Assembly (NCBI GenBank): GCA_032716605.1
Contig: CM064569.1
Location: 11,002,538 to 11,066,537, forward strand
Reading direction: 5' to 3'
From: Paralithodes platypus
Lineage: Eukaryota > Arthropoda > Malacostraca > Decapoda > Lithodidae
DNA length: 64,000 nt
Below the pieces are notes generated by a model that was not told the DNA's origin, ran no database searches, and was given only the letters and a program-made list of their open reading frames with translations. Numbering within the stretch: position 1 is the stretch's first letter; each line of letters begins with the position of its first letter. The translations under genes were made by a program, and so were the position numbers. Positions 31,603 through 43,855 of the stretch are shown in pieces.

Positions 31603-32669
31603 TTTTTTTTCTTTTTTTTTTTTTTTTTAAGAGACAATGAACGGAGGAAGGAAAAACACAGATAAAACTTAAAGGTCCATGTGCCTAAAGGCATCCTCCA
31701 TTCATAAAATGTTTGTAACAACTGGATTTAAACATTTGTTGATTGTAAGTTTGTGGAAAGCAATTCGAGGGAAGTGAATTCCAAAGAGTAGTAGCTCTGG
31801 GGATAAATGAATTCTGATAAGCAGAAGTTCTGCATTGTGGAGGAGAAAGTGTAAATTCATGGGCGCTCTCAGCTGCCCTAGTTCTACGGGGAAAGATGTG
31901 GAGAGGCGGCACAATTGAAGCAAGTTCCTCGGAACAATTGCTGTGAAAATATCTGTAGAATAATGCAAGGGATGCAACGTTTCTTCGTATGGCTAATGTA
32001 GGAAGGTCCTGTGTGATTGCAGGGTTATTGATTAATCTAATAGCTTTATTTTGAATTTTGTCCAACTGCCTCAATGCAACCACTCCACTTCCACCCCACA
32101 GAGGTGAACAGTAATCCATCTGAGAGCACACATGACTTTTTATATATTACGGCCAACTGCTCGTCAGTGAAGAATTCTCGAACTCTGTACAGGAGTCCCA
32201 GTTTTTTAGAGGCATTCTTAGCAATGCTTCTAACATAATGTGTCCAGCTCAAGTTAGTAGTTAATGTTACACCGAGAATGTCAATACTAGGGGAAGTGGG
32301 AATATTTACATCATTAAAAAATATATGGGAGTCAGTGAGATTCTGTCGGTTAGAAAATTGAATGTACTTGGTTTTCTGTGCATTAAAGGAAACTAGATTC
32401 TCTTGTCCCCATTCATTAATTCTAGAAAGGTCCTGGTTCAGAGAAATTGCAGTGTTTATTTTTGAATTTATAAGATCGGGTTGGGTGAAAGAATTGGTAA
32501 ATGTGAAGGAACTGTGGAGTGTTGAGTCATCTGCGTAGGAATGTATTGGATTATGAGTGGTAGATATGAGATCATTGATATGAATGAGGAACAGAGTTGG
32601 GGCCAAAACTGATCCCTGGGGAACACCAGCATTTATTGAGTGAAATTGAGAATAAAGGCCATCTACCAT
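31603..32669 (-). pseudogene. Second jockey-like LINE family, 5' truncated
   Basis: A poly-T run (31603-31628) marks the 3' end. Minus-strand RT reads VDGLYSQFHSINAGVPQGSV, IHSYADDSTLHSS, INEWGQENLVSFNAQKTKY and ILGVTLTTNLSWTHYVR. A frameshift near 32130-32045 follows, then QMDYCSPLWGGSGVVALRQL, IRRNVASLALFYRYFHSNC and TTLWNSLPSNCFPQTYN. It begins at the VDG motif just before RT motif B. It is related to the LINE at 6667 but clearly another lineage (roughly half identical). Confidence 0.8.
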
Positions 32670-33996
32670 TACACATATTTTCTGCTTATGACACTATACT
32701 CAAAACAAGTTAAGACAGCATACTCAGAAACTGTGGGCAGCCATTTTGTGAAAAGTTAGGATGTCTTGACTTAGGTAGGTCGGGGGCTACTAGTACTAAC
32801 TCGACTTAGGACACTCAACAGCAGAAACAAATTGATAGTGGGAGCATTTATTTAACCCGGCAGCTGCGGGGAGACTCTTAAGAGGTGTTACTGGGCAACT
32901 GTGGGGAGACTCTTAAGATCCTAGGCCTAAAAAAAAACTTTTAAAACACCCCAGTGATACTTAAAAAAAAAAAAAAAAAAAATGTGTTAAAGTGAGATTA
33001 TTCCCCTCCATACCTCCAATCACTCCTTCACATGTGTCAAAGTCCCTTCCTTCCCCCTCCCCCTTCAATTATCACCTATTTTCCCTGTTATTCCCTTCTT
33101 CATTGGTATATTTTGGTGTCACTATTTCCAGCCCGGTTGTCATGTGACTAGCCAGTGTATTGTGTAAGGGAGACACTGGGAGAGTGTGAGGGAGTAAGTC
33201 AGTATGGCCTCAGCCCTCGAGAGAGGAGGGTGTACGGCCGGCTGGCTCACAATTGATGAATGAACCGCTCGGTCATAATTTGTGATTTAAGGTGTACCTC
33301 CAAACATTGGCCGAGCCTCGGCGTGGATTAAATATGGCCGGCCTCAAAGTGACTCTAGCCTATTTTAACACCTTATTAGCGGCCTAGGCGGTTTATTTAT
33401 ATGTACCGCCCAGCGGGGTGTTTTTAGCCAAAATAGGGCTGTTTACGTGATCATTTTCATGCCTAAATAAGACCCAGAACGTAAAACAAGTATCTATCCC
33501 TGAAAGGGCATAAACAGAGCTTTCGAATGACACCATATTGATCCTTTTATGATGGCTAGTTTTCTTGCAACAACCGTGCAACGCGAGTGCAAAAAGCATG
33601 TAATTAGGCACTTTCCCCATACAATTCCGTATATAGCGAGTGAGAGAGGGAGGGAGGAGGTGGGATTCGTGTCAGTAGGTTCGCCGCGGTGGTCTGGAGC
33701 AGTCATACGCTCGCTACTCTCCTGCCACCCCTTGTCTCTCTCTCTCAGCAACATTACGTGCTGAAATTGCCACACGACCTATGTCGAGCGCCGCCACATA
33801 GTCCAGCTTTATTTAACTCGACTTATGTTGCGCGCCGACAGTTAAGGGTTAATCATCATTTAAGGAGGTTATGTAAATAACTGGTGTAATTAATGGTTAC
33901 AGCGAAACATTTTGTAATGAAACTAGTGGTCTTATACCGTTTTGGTTGCTTTTCAAGGCTTGAGAGAATGTATGTAAACAGCCAAATAAAAGGATA
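32670..33996. other. Own sequence of the TIR element, left part
   Basis: No convincing gene. It includes TACTCAAAAC and TTAGGA/TCTTGACTTAGG words near 32690-32815 that echo the TIR, an A-run at 32964-32982, and GC-richer DNA at 33230-33420. Frames of 60-93 codons at 33393-33880 have no motif and overlap on both strands. Confidence 0.4.
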
Positions 33997-34001
33997 CTCT
34001 C

Positions 34002-34789
34002 TGTGGTAAACTATCAATGGAAGTTAAATATTTCTAAACTATAATGATTCAAATAAAATCAATCTAAATTAAATTGACTCCATATCTAAATTGAATTCAA
34101 TCTGAAACAATCTAATGTATATCCAAAGGTCTCACATAATAAATTATATATAGGGTAAGGTTATAAGGGTTAATATTAGCCAGGAATTAACTCACCAATA
34201 GTTCCACGTGGCAATGCGGCAAACGAGAGCGTTTTACCCAATATGGCGGACAACGGGGAAACAAGACTTCGGCCCTGAGGCTCGAGTCAAGTGAAAGAAA
34301 GAATAAATTATTATATGGGAATGGACATGAATACTATGCTTATCTGTCAATCAGTCATGGCGTCGATGAGAGCGTCGTGATGTTGTAGCTGTATGTATTG
34401 CTGTCAGTGTATTGTGATTAGAGGCACAAAAGTTCGATCAACTGAAAGCGGAAATTAGATGTTAACTGGTCGGTGTTCGTGAAGGCTCTGAGCTGTCTTC
34501 CTCAGAGGCACACCTTGCTGCCTTGGCAAACGGCAGGAGCCCAAATTATCGTACCGCATCTAGGTTGCTGTATACGATAAATTATAATATATACGATAAA
34601 TTCATATATACTACATAAGACCATGTCAATATTGCTTAATAGCATATTAGGCCTTTACAATCATAACTTACTTACAATCTTATAATATACGATCTACTCG
34701 TCCTACGCCGTGCAGCGGGAACGACCGTGACGTCACAGAGACATACGGGATCACAAAAGAGTCATAGCCTATCGTATTTACACGATACA
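34002..34789 (-). repeat. BEL B 3' LTR
   Basis: TGTGGTAAACT...CACGATACA on the plus strand, 788 bp. On the coding strand it is preceded by the purine-rich TTTGTGGGGGGAG (34790-34802), the polypurine tract. It is collinear with 41402-42190. Confidence 0.9.
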
Positions 34790-36518
34790 CTCCCCCCACA
34801 AAAATATACCTGAACCCCACCTTAACCTTAAAGTTGCCCAGAGGCTATCACGCCACATGTCGACGGCGCCAGCAGCAGCGCGTCTGGGACGCGTCCCGGC
34901 CCGAGATTGATCACCATCAGTAAGAGGTGAGTCGTTACCTTGAGAATCCTCGGACCCAGCAATAACAGGTGGAGCATCAGATTGCAATGCGGAATCGAGC
35001 TCCAAAGCGTACAAATGTGCGATAGGACGAACAGTAGTTCCAGTGGCCGTCCGCAATAGTGCCACCCGCTCTACAGAGTCTTCCCCCTTGTATACCTCCA
35101 ACACGCGGCCCAATTTCCAGTATAAACGAGGACTATCTTCTTTAATTAAAACTACTTCACCAACAGTAGGTGCCGTCGGTCTACCCGAGGGTCTAACACT
35201 CCTTTCCCTCAATGCTAGCAGATATTCATTAATCCACCGTTTTCTAAAATCTTCGATTACCCTCGATATATACTGTTATGTGTGTCCCAGCTAACTCCAT
35301 AGATGCACAACAGGCCTATCTTGGGTTGGGGAGTAAGTAGACACGCTGTAGATATATAGGTTCTTATTGAGAAGGATATGGGATACAGGCACGAAGCAGA
35401 GCCTACAGGGTGATAGCTCTGTCTCGTGGTACACAAACATGTATTGGCCCTCTGGTGAGAGGAGCCCCAGGCTTGAGTTGCCAGAGTGGCTATATGACAT
35501 AACTAATATGACTGCCTGGATGCTAACATGAATCTTACTCATAGAGAGATATTACATATGCATAAGTGACTGTACTAGATATGAAAGTGATACTGTACAA
35601 GGTAAATAATATACATACATATACTAGTACCTCTTAGACACCGCTGCCTCAGAGCACATCGAGGGATCCTCTAACTCTACTATGGATTGGAAATCAGATG
35701 GAAACGCAGTCAATGGTTTACCATATAGCAAGTGAGCTGACGTTAATGGTAGTGGTTCTTGCAGGTCGGTGTACACATATGTAAGCGGACGATCATCACG
35801 ACTGCCTCTATCTCAGTGAGGACTGTCGTCAACTCACTCTTCTTTAATAGAGCACGTCCTACTACCGCTCTGAGTCCTGACTTTACTATGCCGACACACC
35901 GTTCCCGCATTCCACCAAACCAAGGTGCCTTAACTGGAATGTACCTCTATTAGCACTTCCTCTCTCCCAAAAAAGTGATGATTCTAGGATCACTGCTCAT
36001 ATCCTTTAGATATTTTGATGCCTGGACATAAGTGGAAGCATTGTCGCTAAGAATGAGTTGAGGGAATGAACGACGGGCACAAAACCGTCTAAACGCCGCA
36101 TAAATTCTTCGCTAGATATATTATCACATAGTTCTAGGTGTACCACTCGAGACGTTGCACAGGTAAACAATAATATATAAACCTTCTCATGCTCTCTCGT
36201 CTTCAATGCCCCTGTGTAATCTAACCCTACAGCTTGGAAAGGCTCTATGTGCTTTACACGGCATTCAGGTAGAGGTGGAGCTGGTCCGGTTGCATATGGT
36301 TTACCCTTTAGTCTCTGGCATATTACACACTTTCTTACTACGCGTCGAGCTACTTGTCGAACTCTGGGTATCCACCATGTGAGACGCAAATTTGATATAA
36401 TATAACATACCCCGAAGTGCTTTACTTCCCTATGTGCACGTATGATCAATAGATCAGTAACGTGATGTCTTGTTGCATAAGTATAGGACGGTTTGTGCCG
36501 TCCGTTACACCCAACCAC
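34790..36518 (-). pseudogene. BEL B integrase and C-terminal domain
   Basis: From 36518 down are the integrase zinc finger (HHVTDLLIIRAHREVKHFG, CVICQRLKGK), the catalytic region (AVGLDYTGALKTREHEKVY, SRVVHLELCDNISSEEFMRR) and a frameshift near 36060. The second Asp and Glu segments are readable but broken through 35650, followed by the solo LTR at 35274-35619. The tail resumes at 35268: IEDFRKRWINEYLLALRERS, then VGEVVLIKEDSPRLYWKLG (DUF5641-like), ending about 34790. It is not functional. Confidence 0.8.
35274..35619. mobile_element. Candidate solo LTR (346 bp) in BEL B integrase
   Basis: The insert begins TGTTATGTGTG and ends ATATACATACA (TG...CA), flanked by TATAC on both sides (35269-35273 and 35620-35624). 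Without it the integrase tail is continuous in register with other BEL elements. No coding frame or TIR is present, so a solo LTR of a small LTR element is the best reading. Its family is unknown, and no second copy is in the window. Confidence 0.65.
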
Positions 36519-39005
36519 TTCAGGCGACCCTCACACCTGATGAGGTCATTATCTAGGTGCAACCTTAGTTGACGCACTAAATTGGGCATTAATGTCTTAT
36601 TCGAGCTTTGCAAAGATTCTAATTCATTGGACAAGGTTTCTGCTTGAACCCACTTGATCAAAGTTACTTCAGCTGCTTTATATTCACGAGCATCAATGTT
36701 GTGATCCCTGTTGCAGAGCTGGCCCGTTACTTTAAGCTTGATATTGGATACATATCTCAACACCCAAGCGACAACTCTGACTAGTTTATTATAGCCACCG
36801 AATCTTGCCCACTCTATTATTGGACCCAGTGGCTCATTTGGTTGGGCTGTAACTGCCACTGTTTCCAGTGGCAGAAGTCCCTCACCAACAGCATGCCAAA
36901 TCGTCCATTCATTTTCATGGAGCAGCCACTTTGGACCTTGCCACCACAATTCGGACTTCACTAACTGGCTAGCCGTTATACCCCTAGTTATGAGATCACT
37001 AGGGTTGTCTTTTGTATTAACATAATGATAAGCAACGTCTGGCAATATTGCCCTAATCTCATCTACCCTATTTCTCACATAAACTGGCAGAGACTTCTTG
37101 CTATGTATCCAGTTGAGTGCGACCTGACTATCGCACCAAACGTGAACGATTTCAATATTTAATTCGCTCTCGTATGCTGCGCGTACATGTTTCACCAGAC
37201 GTGCTATTAGCAGCATGGCAGTCAATTCCATTTTAGGGATAGTTACCTTTTTAACCGGGGCTACTTTAGCCCGGGCGGTAACTAAATGTGCCCCAAATGA
37301 AGTAACGACATATATGGCTACCCCGTATGCCGTGGCGCTAGCATCGCAAAAAAGTGTGTAACGTAACGTCACCGAACGCCGCCACTTTACGAGGTAAAGG
37401 TACATAGGATGTCATACTCATTCAACAACAATGTCCCTTGGTCATTCAGGTCCTCGGGCAAACTGTCATCCCATCCTATTTAACGTCTCCAAACTTCCTG
37501 CATCAGAATCCTAGCTCTTATGGGAACGGATAATGCTAGACCCAAAGGATAAAAAAATTGCGCAACTTTGCTCAACAGACTTCTTTTTGTGTGCGCTCCT
37601 GTCTGCTGAGCAAAAGACCTTGTTTGATGAGTTAGTATGTCATGTTTAGGTTGCCAGATCATCCCCAAATTTCTGGACTTTTCCTGGTTATGAGATGCCG
37701 TACCGTCCACTTGTATCAAACTCTGAAGATCTTCACTATTAGTAACCCACTCGCGGAGAAATAAATGTGCTTCTGTAAACAATCTGCGTGTTTGCCAGTA
37801 TGTATGTAACATATCATCCTGACTATCGCTAGAACCCTGCAAATTGTCTATATACAACCCACGAGATATTTTACTTGTATCCTCAAGAGTATCCGGCAGA
37901 TGTTTTTTTATTGTGGCATTTAACAAAAACTGTGAACATGTAGCCCCAAAGAGTATAACCCGAAAACGGTAGATTATGACCGGACTTTCAGAGTCGCTAA
38001 TGTCGTTGAACCAAAGAAAGCGGGTAGCATCTATATCTTCCTCTTTTAGTTTGACCATCAAGAATGCTTTCTCGATGTCACTAGTAAATGCATACTGCCC
38101 CAGCCTAAACCGCTATAGATGTTGGGACAGGTCCGACACCAAGGACGGACCTGTCAGCAGGCAGTCATTTAGACTGGGTTGTTGACCTTGGTGGGCAGAG
38201 CAGTCATACACCACCCATATTGGTGTAGTGACGCTGTCTTTCCTCACCCCATGATGGGCCATATAGTGAACCCAACCCTTCTTAATCGGTTCCTTTACAT
38301 CGACTCTCTCAATAAAGCCCCTATCTTCATAACTCCGAAATACATCGTCATACGCCTGGCGCGTGTTCGGTTCATTTGTCAATTTACGCTGTAATGCACG
38401 CAAGCGACCTAATGCCAATCCATAGTTGGTTGGCAGGCTTATCTCACTATTCTTCCAGGGTAAACTAACCTTATATTGCTTGTCTGAGGCAAATTTGATA
38501 TAATATGACATACCCCGAAGTGCTTTACTTCCCTATGTGCACGTATGATCAATAGATCAGTAACGTGATGTCTTGTTGCATAAGTATAGGACAGTTTGTG
38601 CCGTCCGTTACACCCGACCACTTCAGGCGACCCTCACACCTGATGAGGTCATTATCTAGGTGCAACCTTAGTTGACGCACTAAATTAGGCATTAATGTCT
38701 TATTCGAGCTTTGCAAAGATTCTAATTCATTGGAAAAGGTTTCTGCTTGAACCCACTTGATCAAAGTTACTTCAGCTGCTTTATATTCACGAGCATCAAT
38801 GTTGTGACCCCTGTTGCAGAGCTGGCCCATTACTTTAAGCTTGATATTGGATACATATCTCAACACCCAAGCGACAACTCTGACTAGTTTATTATAGTCA
38901 CCGAATCTTGCCCACTCTATTATTGGACCCGGTGGCTCATTTGGTTGAGCTGTAACTGCCACTGTTTCCAGTGGCAGAAGTCCCTCACCAACAGCATGCC
39001 AAATC
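36386..39005 (-). pseudogene. BEL B RT, RNase H and linker, with 517-bp duplication
   Basis: RT starts at 38482 (QYKVSLPWKNSEI, GWVHYMAHHGVRKDS, VVYDCSAHQGQQPS), shifts frame near 38100 and continues at 38061 (ATRFLWFND, VILFGATCSQFLLNAT, RGLYIDNLQGS: YIDN instead of YxDD). RNase H follows a shift near 37440 (LFCDASATAYGVA, KMELTAMLLIARL, VWCDSQVALNW, KDNPSDLITRG). The linker (VRVVAWVLRYVSN, LIRCEGRLKW) leads to integrase. Bases 38489-39005 duplicate 36386-36902 and separate the protease region from RT, so the order is abnormal. Confidence 0.82.
38489..39005 (-). repeat. Internal 517-bp duplicate of BEL B 36386-36902
   Basis: Both copies run from GCAAATTTGATATAATAT to CAACAGCATGCCAAATC, in the same orientation, with about ten differences. 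The copy lies 2.1 kb upstream (in coding sense) of its proper place, between the protease and RT regions. Short homologies (GCAAATTT, CAAATCTCAC) sit at its junctions. Confidence 0.9.
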
Positions 39006-40994
39006 TCACAGACTCAAATCTCACAGACAAGTAGCTCACAGACTCGTCAAACCTTTTCAGAGCAACTTCCGAGTCATAATCAGTCTCCATAGGATTAATG
39101 CCTATGTGATCCAATCTCCACAGTCGTTCCAGGTCGAACTCGGCAGTCTTTTTAGGGTCACTAGGTTGGGAATCCTCCCTTCCCAACTCCTCTGCCGCGG
39201 TTACATTCACTCTTAATATCGAGACCGTGTCGACCAGGACATTTGACTGTGTAGTATGCACCTTTCCTCTCATGCAATAGCCAAATTTAGTGGGGATTAA
39301 AATTACACCACACATCTTTTTAAATCCAGGGTATACTACATCATAATAATGATCCACACCAAGTAGAACATGCACCTCACTCTGATCTCCCATGGGATCT
39401 GACAAGTTAACCCCTTTGCTACGTAATGCGTGTTCCACTTTCTTCACTCCTACAGATATATATATTCTGGTAGGGTGTCTACTATGATACATGTCATAAA
39501 GTACCTGTTTTTACGGTAGAAATATGAAATCTCCGCTATCTCGTAGTCTTGTTTGTCAGTAACCCCTGTGAAGCCCTGCAATCGAAGAGTCTCAGCCCCT
39601 ACGATTCGGTGCTTAAGTCCCATTAATACGGACCTCTTTATAAAGGAACGTTGAGACCCTTGATCTAGAAGTACCCGACAAACCTTGTTACTGTCATTAC
39701 CTTCCATGGGAATCTGTATTGTGGGCAATATAGTGGTGTCTTGCCTGCTACCTAGTGTCAAAGTTGTAGTACCCTCTGGTTTGACGTCTTTGACTTTATC
39801 TGCTGTAGGACACAACTTGTAAAAGTGATGTCCTTTACAGTGGCGACAGGGCCTTAAGTATGTAGCAATACATTGTCCCTGCTTACCATGTTCCTTACTT
39901 AGACAACCTACACATAGCTTCAACCTCTTTGCCTGTGCTAGTTTTGTCTCATTTGTTGGGTATTTTACACAGAAACTCCATTTATGTTTGTTATTGTTAC
40001 ATAGCTTACATAGAATCTGAGCAGGTTTCTTATATGTACCCTCTTTCTTTCCTTTAGTCCCCACCCTCATGCTTACAGTTCCCCTCATCTCCACATTCTC
40101 ACTCCCTCCCGACACATACATTCTCCCTTTGTTCAACTGTAGATTATTAATTTCTTTACTGAACTGAGTTTTGAACTCCCCCAGATCAAACAATCTAACC
40201 TTGTCAAGTGTTGCCATAGGAAGCTTCTAACGTAAGATAATGACTATAATTTCCTGTGTGGTGAGCCCTAGGGTGTTTAGCGATCGAGTATGGCACTCCA
40301 TATTTGCCCTAAAATTTGCTAACTCCTCAACCTTATACTGTGGTTCTGCGAGCTTTAACAAGGCAACGACATGGGCCATCTTCAACTGCTCTTGATCCCC
40401 GTATGTGGACTGTAATAGTAGTACTGCCTCCAATTAGCTATCACCTACTACCGCAAAACCCTCTATCAAATGTAAGGCCTCTCCTTCTATTTGTCCTTTC
40501 AGGTAGTGAAACTTACGGACATTATCCAAAGAGGATTCATGTACTGTAGACCGAAATACGTCCCAAAAAGGTAACCACTCAGTCAATTTGCCCCCAAATG
40601 TAGGAAGATTGAGCTTTGGGAGGTGCACAGTGTGTTTTGGGTCAACCCTTCTATGGGTCTCCTTCTCGCCTCCCTTCTTACTTGCGACAGCACGCTGTAA
40701 TATGTGCTTTGCTTTAAAGACAGGTTCATCATAGAGGGCGCGATTATCACACTCTGTAACTATCTCTTCCTCCTCTGTCATGCCTGCCACAATTACCTCA
40801 CTCAGAGCCATAATACGACCGTGGGTAGCCTGGACATTGTCTAATCTAGCTTCTAATTCCTCGAGGTCAGCAGTAGTGATGAACGTGTTGACATCTACAA
40901 TTAGCCTATTTAATACTCCCCGAAGACCCGCCCTCTGATTTTTAGGGGCTTTGCTCAGCACCCCAGTAGACGGTGTCTCTTCCTGTTTATTCAT
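39006..40994 (-). pseudogene. BEL B gag-protease
   Basis: The ATG at 40994 begins gag (MNKQEETPSTG). The DUF1759-like part includes HLPKLNLPTFGGKLTEW and FHYLKGQIEGEALHLIEGF. In-frame stops lie at 40434-40436 and 40227-40229, with the same frame continuing each time to 39450. Cysteine knuckles (CKLCNNNKHKWSFC, CVGCLSKEHGKQGQC, CRHCKGHHFYKLC) and the aspartic protease site (CRVLLDQGSQRSFI) follow. After a shift near 39470 the frame continues as VHVLLGVDHYYDVVYPG and LWRLDHIGINP, then meets the duplication. Confidence 0.85.
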
Positions 40995-41401
40995 TTTGCA
41001 TGTAAGCCTGTAGGCTATTCATCTAAAATGTTACAAATACAAGGGCAAAATGGTAGCCTAGTTAAGAGACGCCGACCGGCAGACTTCTATGTTATGGAGA
41101 AAAAATAGCACACAAAATAGCAATACCTACTAAAGGGTCATATTGAACAAGATTTTTTTTTAGGTCAGGTCATATGTCACAGGAAGTCTGATATGAAAAA
41201 GAAAATTATTGGGGGAAGATGATGGGTGGGATGCAGGACTTAGGCAGGTGAAACAACCTGACCCTGCATTCCGGCTCTAACCATCGCTTGGCTAGCCCTA
41301 CCAGTTTATCATAGATTTGTTCCTGCATCCTGTTATATGTCCCCTTGCTCATTGCCTTAAAAATCCCTTACTGGTAGCTAGTTCTTGGGTCTGGGCACCA
41401 A
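40995..41401 (-). promoter_or_regulatory. BEL B leader and primer-binding site
   Basis: On the coding strand the 5' LTR ends ...AGTTTACCACA, followed by TTGGTGCCCAGACCC. TGGTGCCC is a plausible tRNA primer complement. The rest of the leader up to the gag ATG is non-coding. Confidence 0.6.
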
Positions 41402-42190
41402 TGTGGTAAACTATCAATGGAAATTAAATATTTCTAAGCTATAATGATTCAAATAAAATCAATCTAAATTAAATTTACTCCATATCTAAATTGAATGCAA
41501 TCTGAAACAAGCTAATTTATATCCAAAGGTCTCACATAATAAATTATATATAGGGTAAGGTTATTAGGGTTTATATTAGCCAGGAATTAACTCACCAATA
41601 GTTCCATGTGGCAATGAGGCAAAGGAGAACGTGTTACCCAATATGGCGGACAATGGGAAATAAGAATTCGGCCCTGAGGCTCGAGTCAAGTGAAAGAAAG
41701 AATAATTTATTATATGGGAATGGACATGAATACTATGCTTATCTGTCAATCAGTCATGGCGTCGATGAGAGCGTCGTGATGGTGTAGCTGTATGTATTGC
41801 TGTCAGTGTATTGTGAATAGAGGCACAAAAGCTCAATCAACTGAGAGCGGAAATTAGATGTTAACTGGTCGGTGTTCGTGAAGGCTCTGAGCTGTCTTCC
41901 TCAGAGGCACACCTTGCTGCCTTGGCAAACGCCAGGAGCCCAAATTATCATACCGCATCTACGTTGCTCTTTACCATAAATTATATTAATATATACGATA
42001 AATTCATATATACTACATAAGACCATGTCAATATTGTTTAATAGCATATTAGGCCTTTACAATCTTAACTTACTTACAATCTTATAATATACGATCTACT
42101 CATCCTACGCCGTGCAGCGGGAACGACCGTGACGTCACAGAGACATACGGGATCACAAAAGAGTCATAGCCTATCGTATTTACACGATAC
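41402..42190 (-). repeat. BEL B 5' LTR
   Basis: 789 bp, TGTGGTAAACT...CACGATAC on the plus strand, collinear with 34002-34789. The terminal A present in the other copy is missing here. It is followed by CTCTC/TCTC and then the resumed TIR element. Confidence 0.88.
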
Positions 42191-42194
42191 TCTC

Positions 42195-43683
42195 CAAGCC
42201 TATGATTCTGTGATTTTACTTGATCAACCCTTTTAATAATGGAATTACTGTGTAATATGTACTCAATTTACTGGATTTGGTGGCTCATGACCTTTTTGAA
42301 GTAGCATAGGCTATTGGTAACTTCACACACTGGGGTTTTGGCCTTTTGGGTGGTGGATATTGAGTTTAGCCTAGGTCAAATTAGGCCTAGGCTTAGCCTA
42401 TATATATTTCCAATTTACAACCTTTAATTAGCCTACCTTTTACAATTCTAATAATGAGTTAGTTGTTTCACTATGCAATTGCATGCATTTTTATCCATTT
42501 TCCAAGAATATTAAAATACAACCCTACTAACCTAGTGGAGAGGACTATAGCCTAGCCTATGAAAATCGGGAAATGTGGTATAAAAAAAAGCACATGTAAA
42601 TAATATAAACAGCATGGTGTCTAGGCCTAGAGAGACTTTTTGATGCATTTTACTTTGTTTGATTTATGGAGAGATTAGTTAGTGAGGGGGCTTTGCCCCC
42701 CTCACCCCCCCCCCCCATGACTTAATGTCATCCTCAAATAGGCCTATATTACCAGCAGGGGCAAATAACAGCAGTCAAATTAGACGCGAATGTAACTGCG
42801 AGTGTGCGACTATGTAAACAAAGCGGGTGGTACATCCGCTAACACAACTATTATCAACAAAATTAACCTAGGCTAACTTACTTTAAGCTACCCTAGGTAA
42901 GGATGGAGGAATTCGGGCGTATCGCCTGCCTTGTTTAGACTACTCGCATGCTCAAGATCACGTCCCCGTCTAGTTTTGACTGCTGTGGAATACAATAATA
43001 GGTAAGGGGGGGGGGGGGGGGGGGGTTTTGGCCCCCCTCACCCCCCATGACTTATTATCATCATATTATTACCGTCAGGGGGCAAAATACTCCTTCCCTA
43101 CCCTAACCTAGTGACAAACTATAAATGGGACTTCTGGGAAAATAGCCTATCCTAACTTAATCTGGTCTAGACCTAGCCTAATACGCTGCAACTACTGTAC
43201 ACAAATTGAGTTCATGGGACAATATAACCTAGCAGAATCTAATAGCCTATAGACCTACTTTAAACAATGTAAATGAGCCTTTGGTAGGGGTTAAATATAG
43301 GATATTGCACGATTTATTATATATATATAGATACATAAACACAAAATAAGGTAATACAACAGCTGGGTAGCTCTCTCTGCCACAGTGGCGTTTTTTTATT
43401 TTGATCAGATGATTTTAATGTCCCGTGATTGGTTGATCCACCCTAGCAATGGGATATAAGGAACCCCGTGATTGGCTGAACAACATAGGGCACCCTAGAA
43501 GATTTAGGACAATTTAGGAGTTCCTAACCATTTAGGAACAGGATAGGACATCCTAAATTATGTTTGAGTATACAACTTAAGACACGAGATAAGTTGTCCT
43601 AACCTGTTCATATCTTAGGGCGCCCTAAGTCAGTTAGGAAGTCCTAAGTGCCCCAAGTTAGGACAGTTTTGAGTATCCGGCCC
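42195..43683. other. Own sequence of the TIR element, right part
   Basis: Non-coding. Two copies of a GCCCCCCTCACCCCCC block lie at 42692-42770 and 43026-43085, in the same orientation as copies near 23346 and 28640, each followed by CATGACTTA. A G-run lies at 43009-43025 and a TATATA run at 43320. The last 190 bases contain about ten TAGGA or TCCTA words, including TTAGGGCGCCCTAA, also present near the left end (31580). These look like subterminal transposase-binding repeats. Confidence 0.55.
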
Positions 43684-43855
43684 CAGTACTGTACTTACAC
43701 ACCGCAATATATACCAATTGCTCTTATCTAGTTAAATTATTCATATGTTTAATTAATGCAATGTTTAAATAATATTCTCTAAATTGGTTAGTTATACTAC
43801 ATCTAGTCAACGTATATCAATGCCAAGCTGTGACTGAGAAATAAATATTTGTTAA

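Larger units (their letters stand above)
33997..42194 (-). mobile_element. BEL/Pao retrotransposon B
   Basis: LTRs at 34002-34789 and 41402-42190 flank minus-strand gag, protease, RT, RNase H and integrase. CTCTC occurs on both sides (33997-34001 and 42190-42194), a 4-5 bp target duplication. Total length is about 8.2 kb, of which 346 bp is a nested solo LTR and 517 bp an internal duplication. Many stops and shifts are present. The two LTRs differ by a few percent by eye. Confidence 0.88.
31525..43683. mobile_element. 12.2-kb TIR element in the BEL C 5' LTR
   Basis: The ends are GGGCCGGATACTCAAAACT (31525-31543) and its perfect inverse, AGTTTTGAGTATCCGGCCC (43665-43683), flanked by CAG (31522-31524 and 43684-43686). 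The BEL C 3' LTR at about 62577 is the empty site. Excluding the LINE (31603-32669) and BEL B (33997-42194), its own sequence is about 2.9 kb with no recognised transposase. A 3-bp duplication would suit a PIF/Harbinger-like element, but CAG is not the usual TWA, so the superfamily is open. The right end is packed with TTAGGA/TCCTAA words. Confidence 0.8.

Noticed and set aside
33393..33880. Several overlapping frames of 60-93 codons
   Set aside because: They lie on both strands over the same DNA, have no motif, and fall inside the body of a TIR element.
34002..42190. Two independent solo LTRs instead of one BEL B element
   Set aside because: The same flanking CTCTC, the polypurine tract, the primer site and BEL genes between them in the right orientation show one element.
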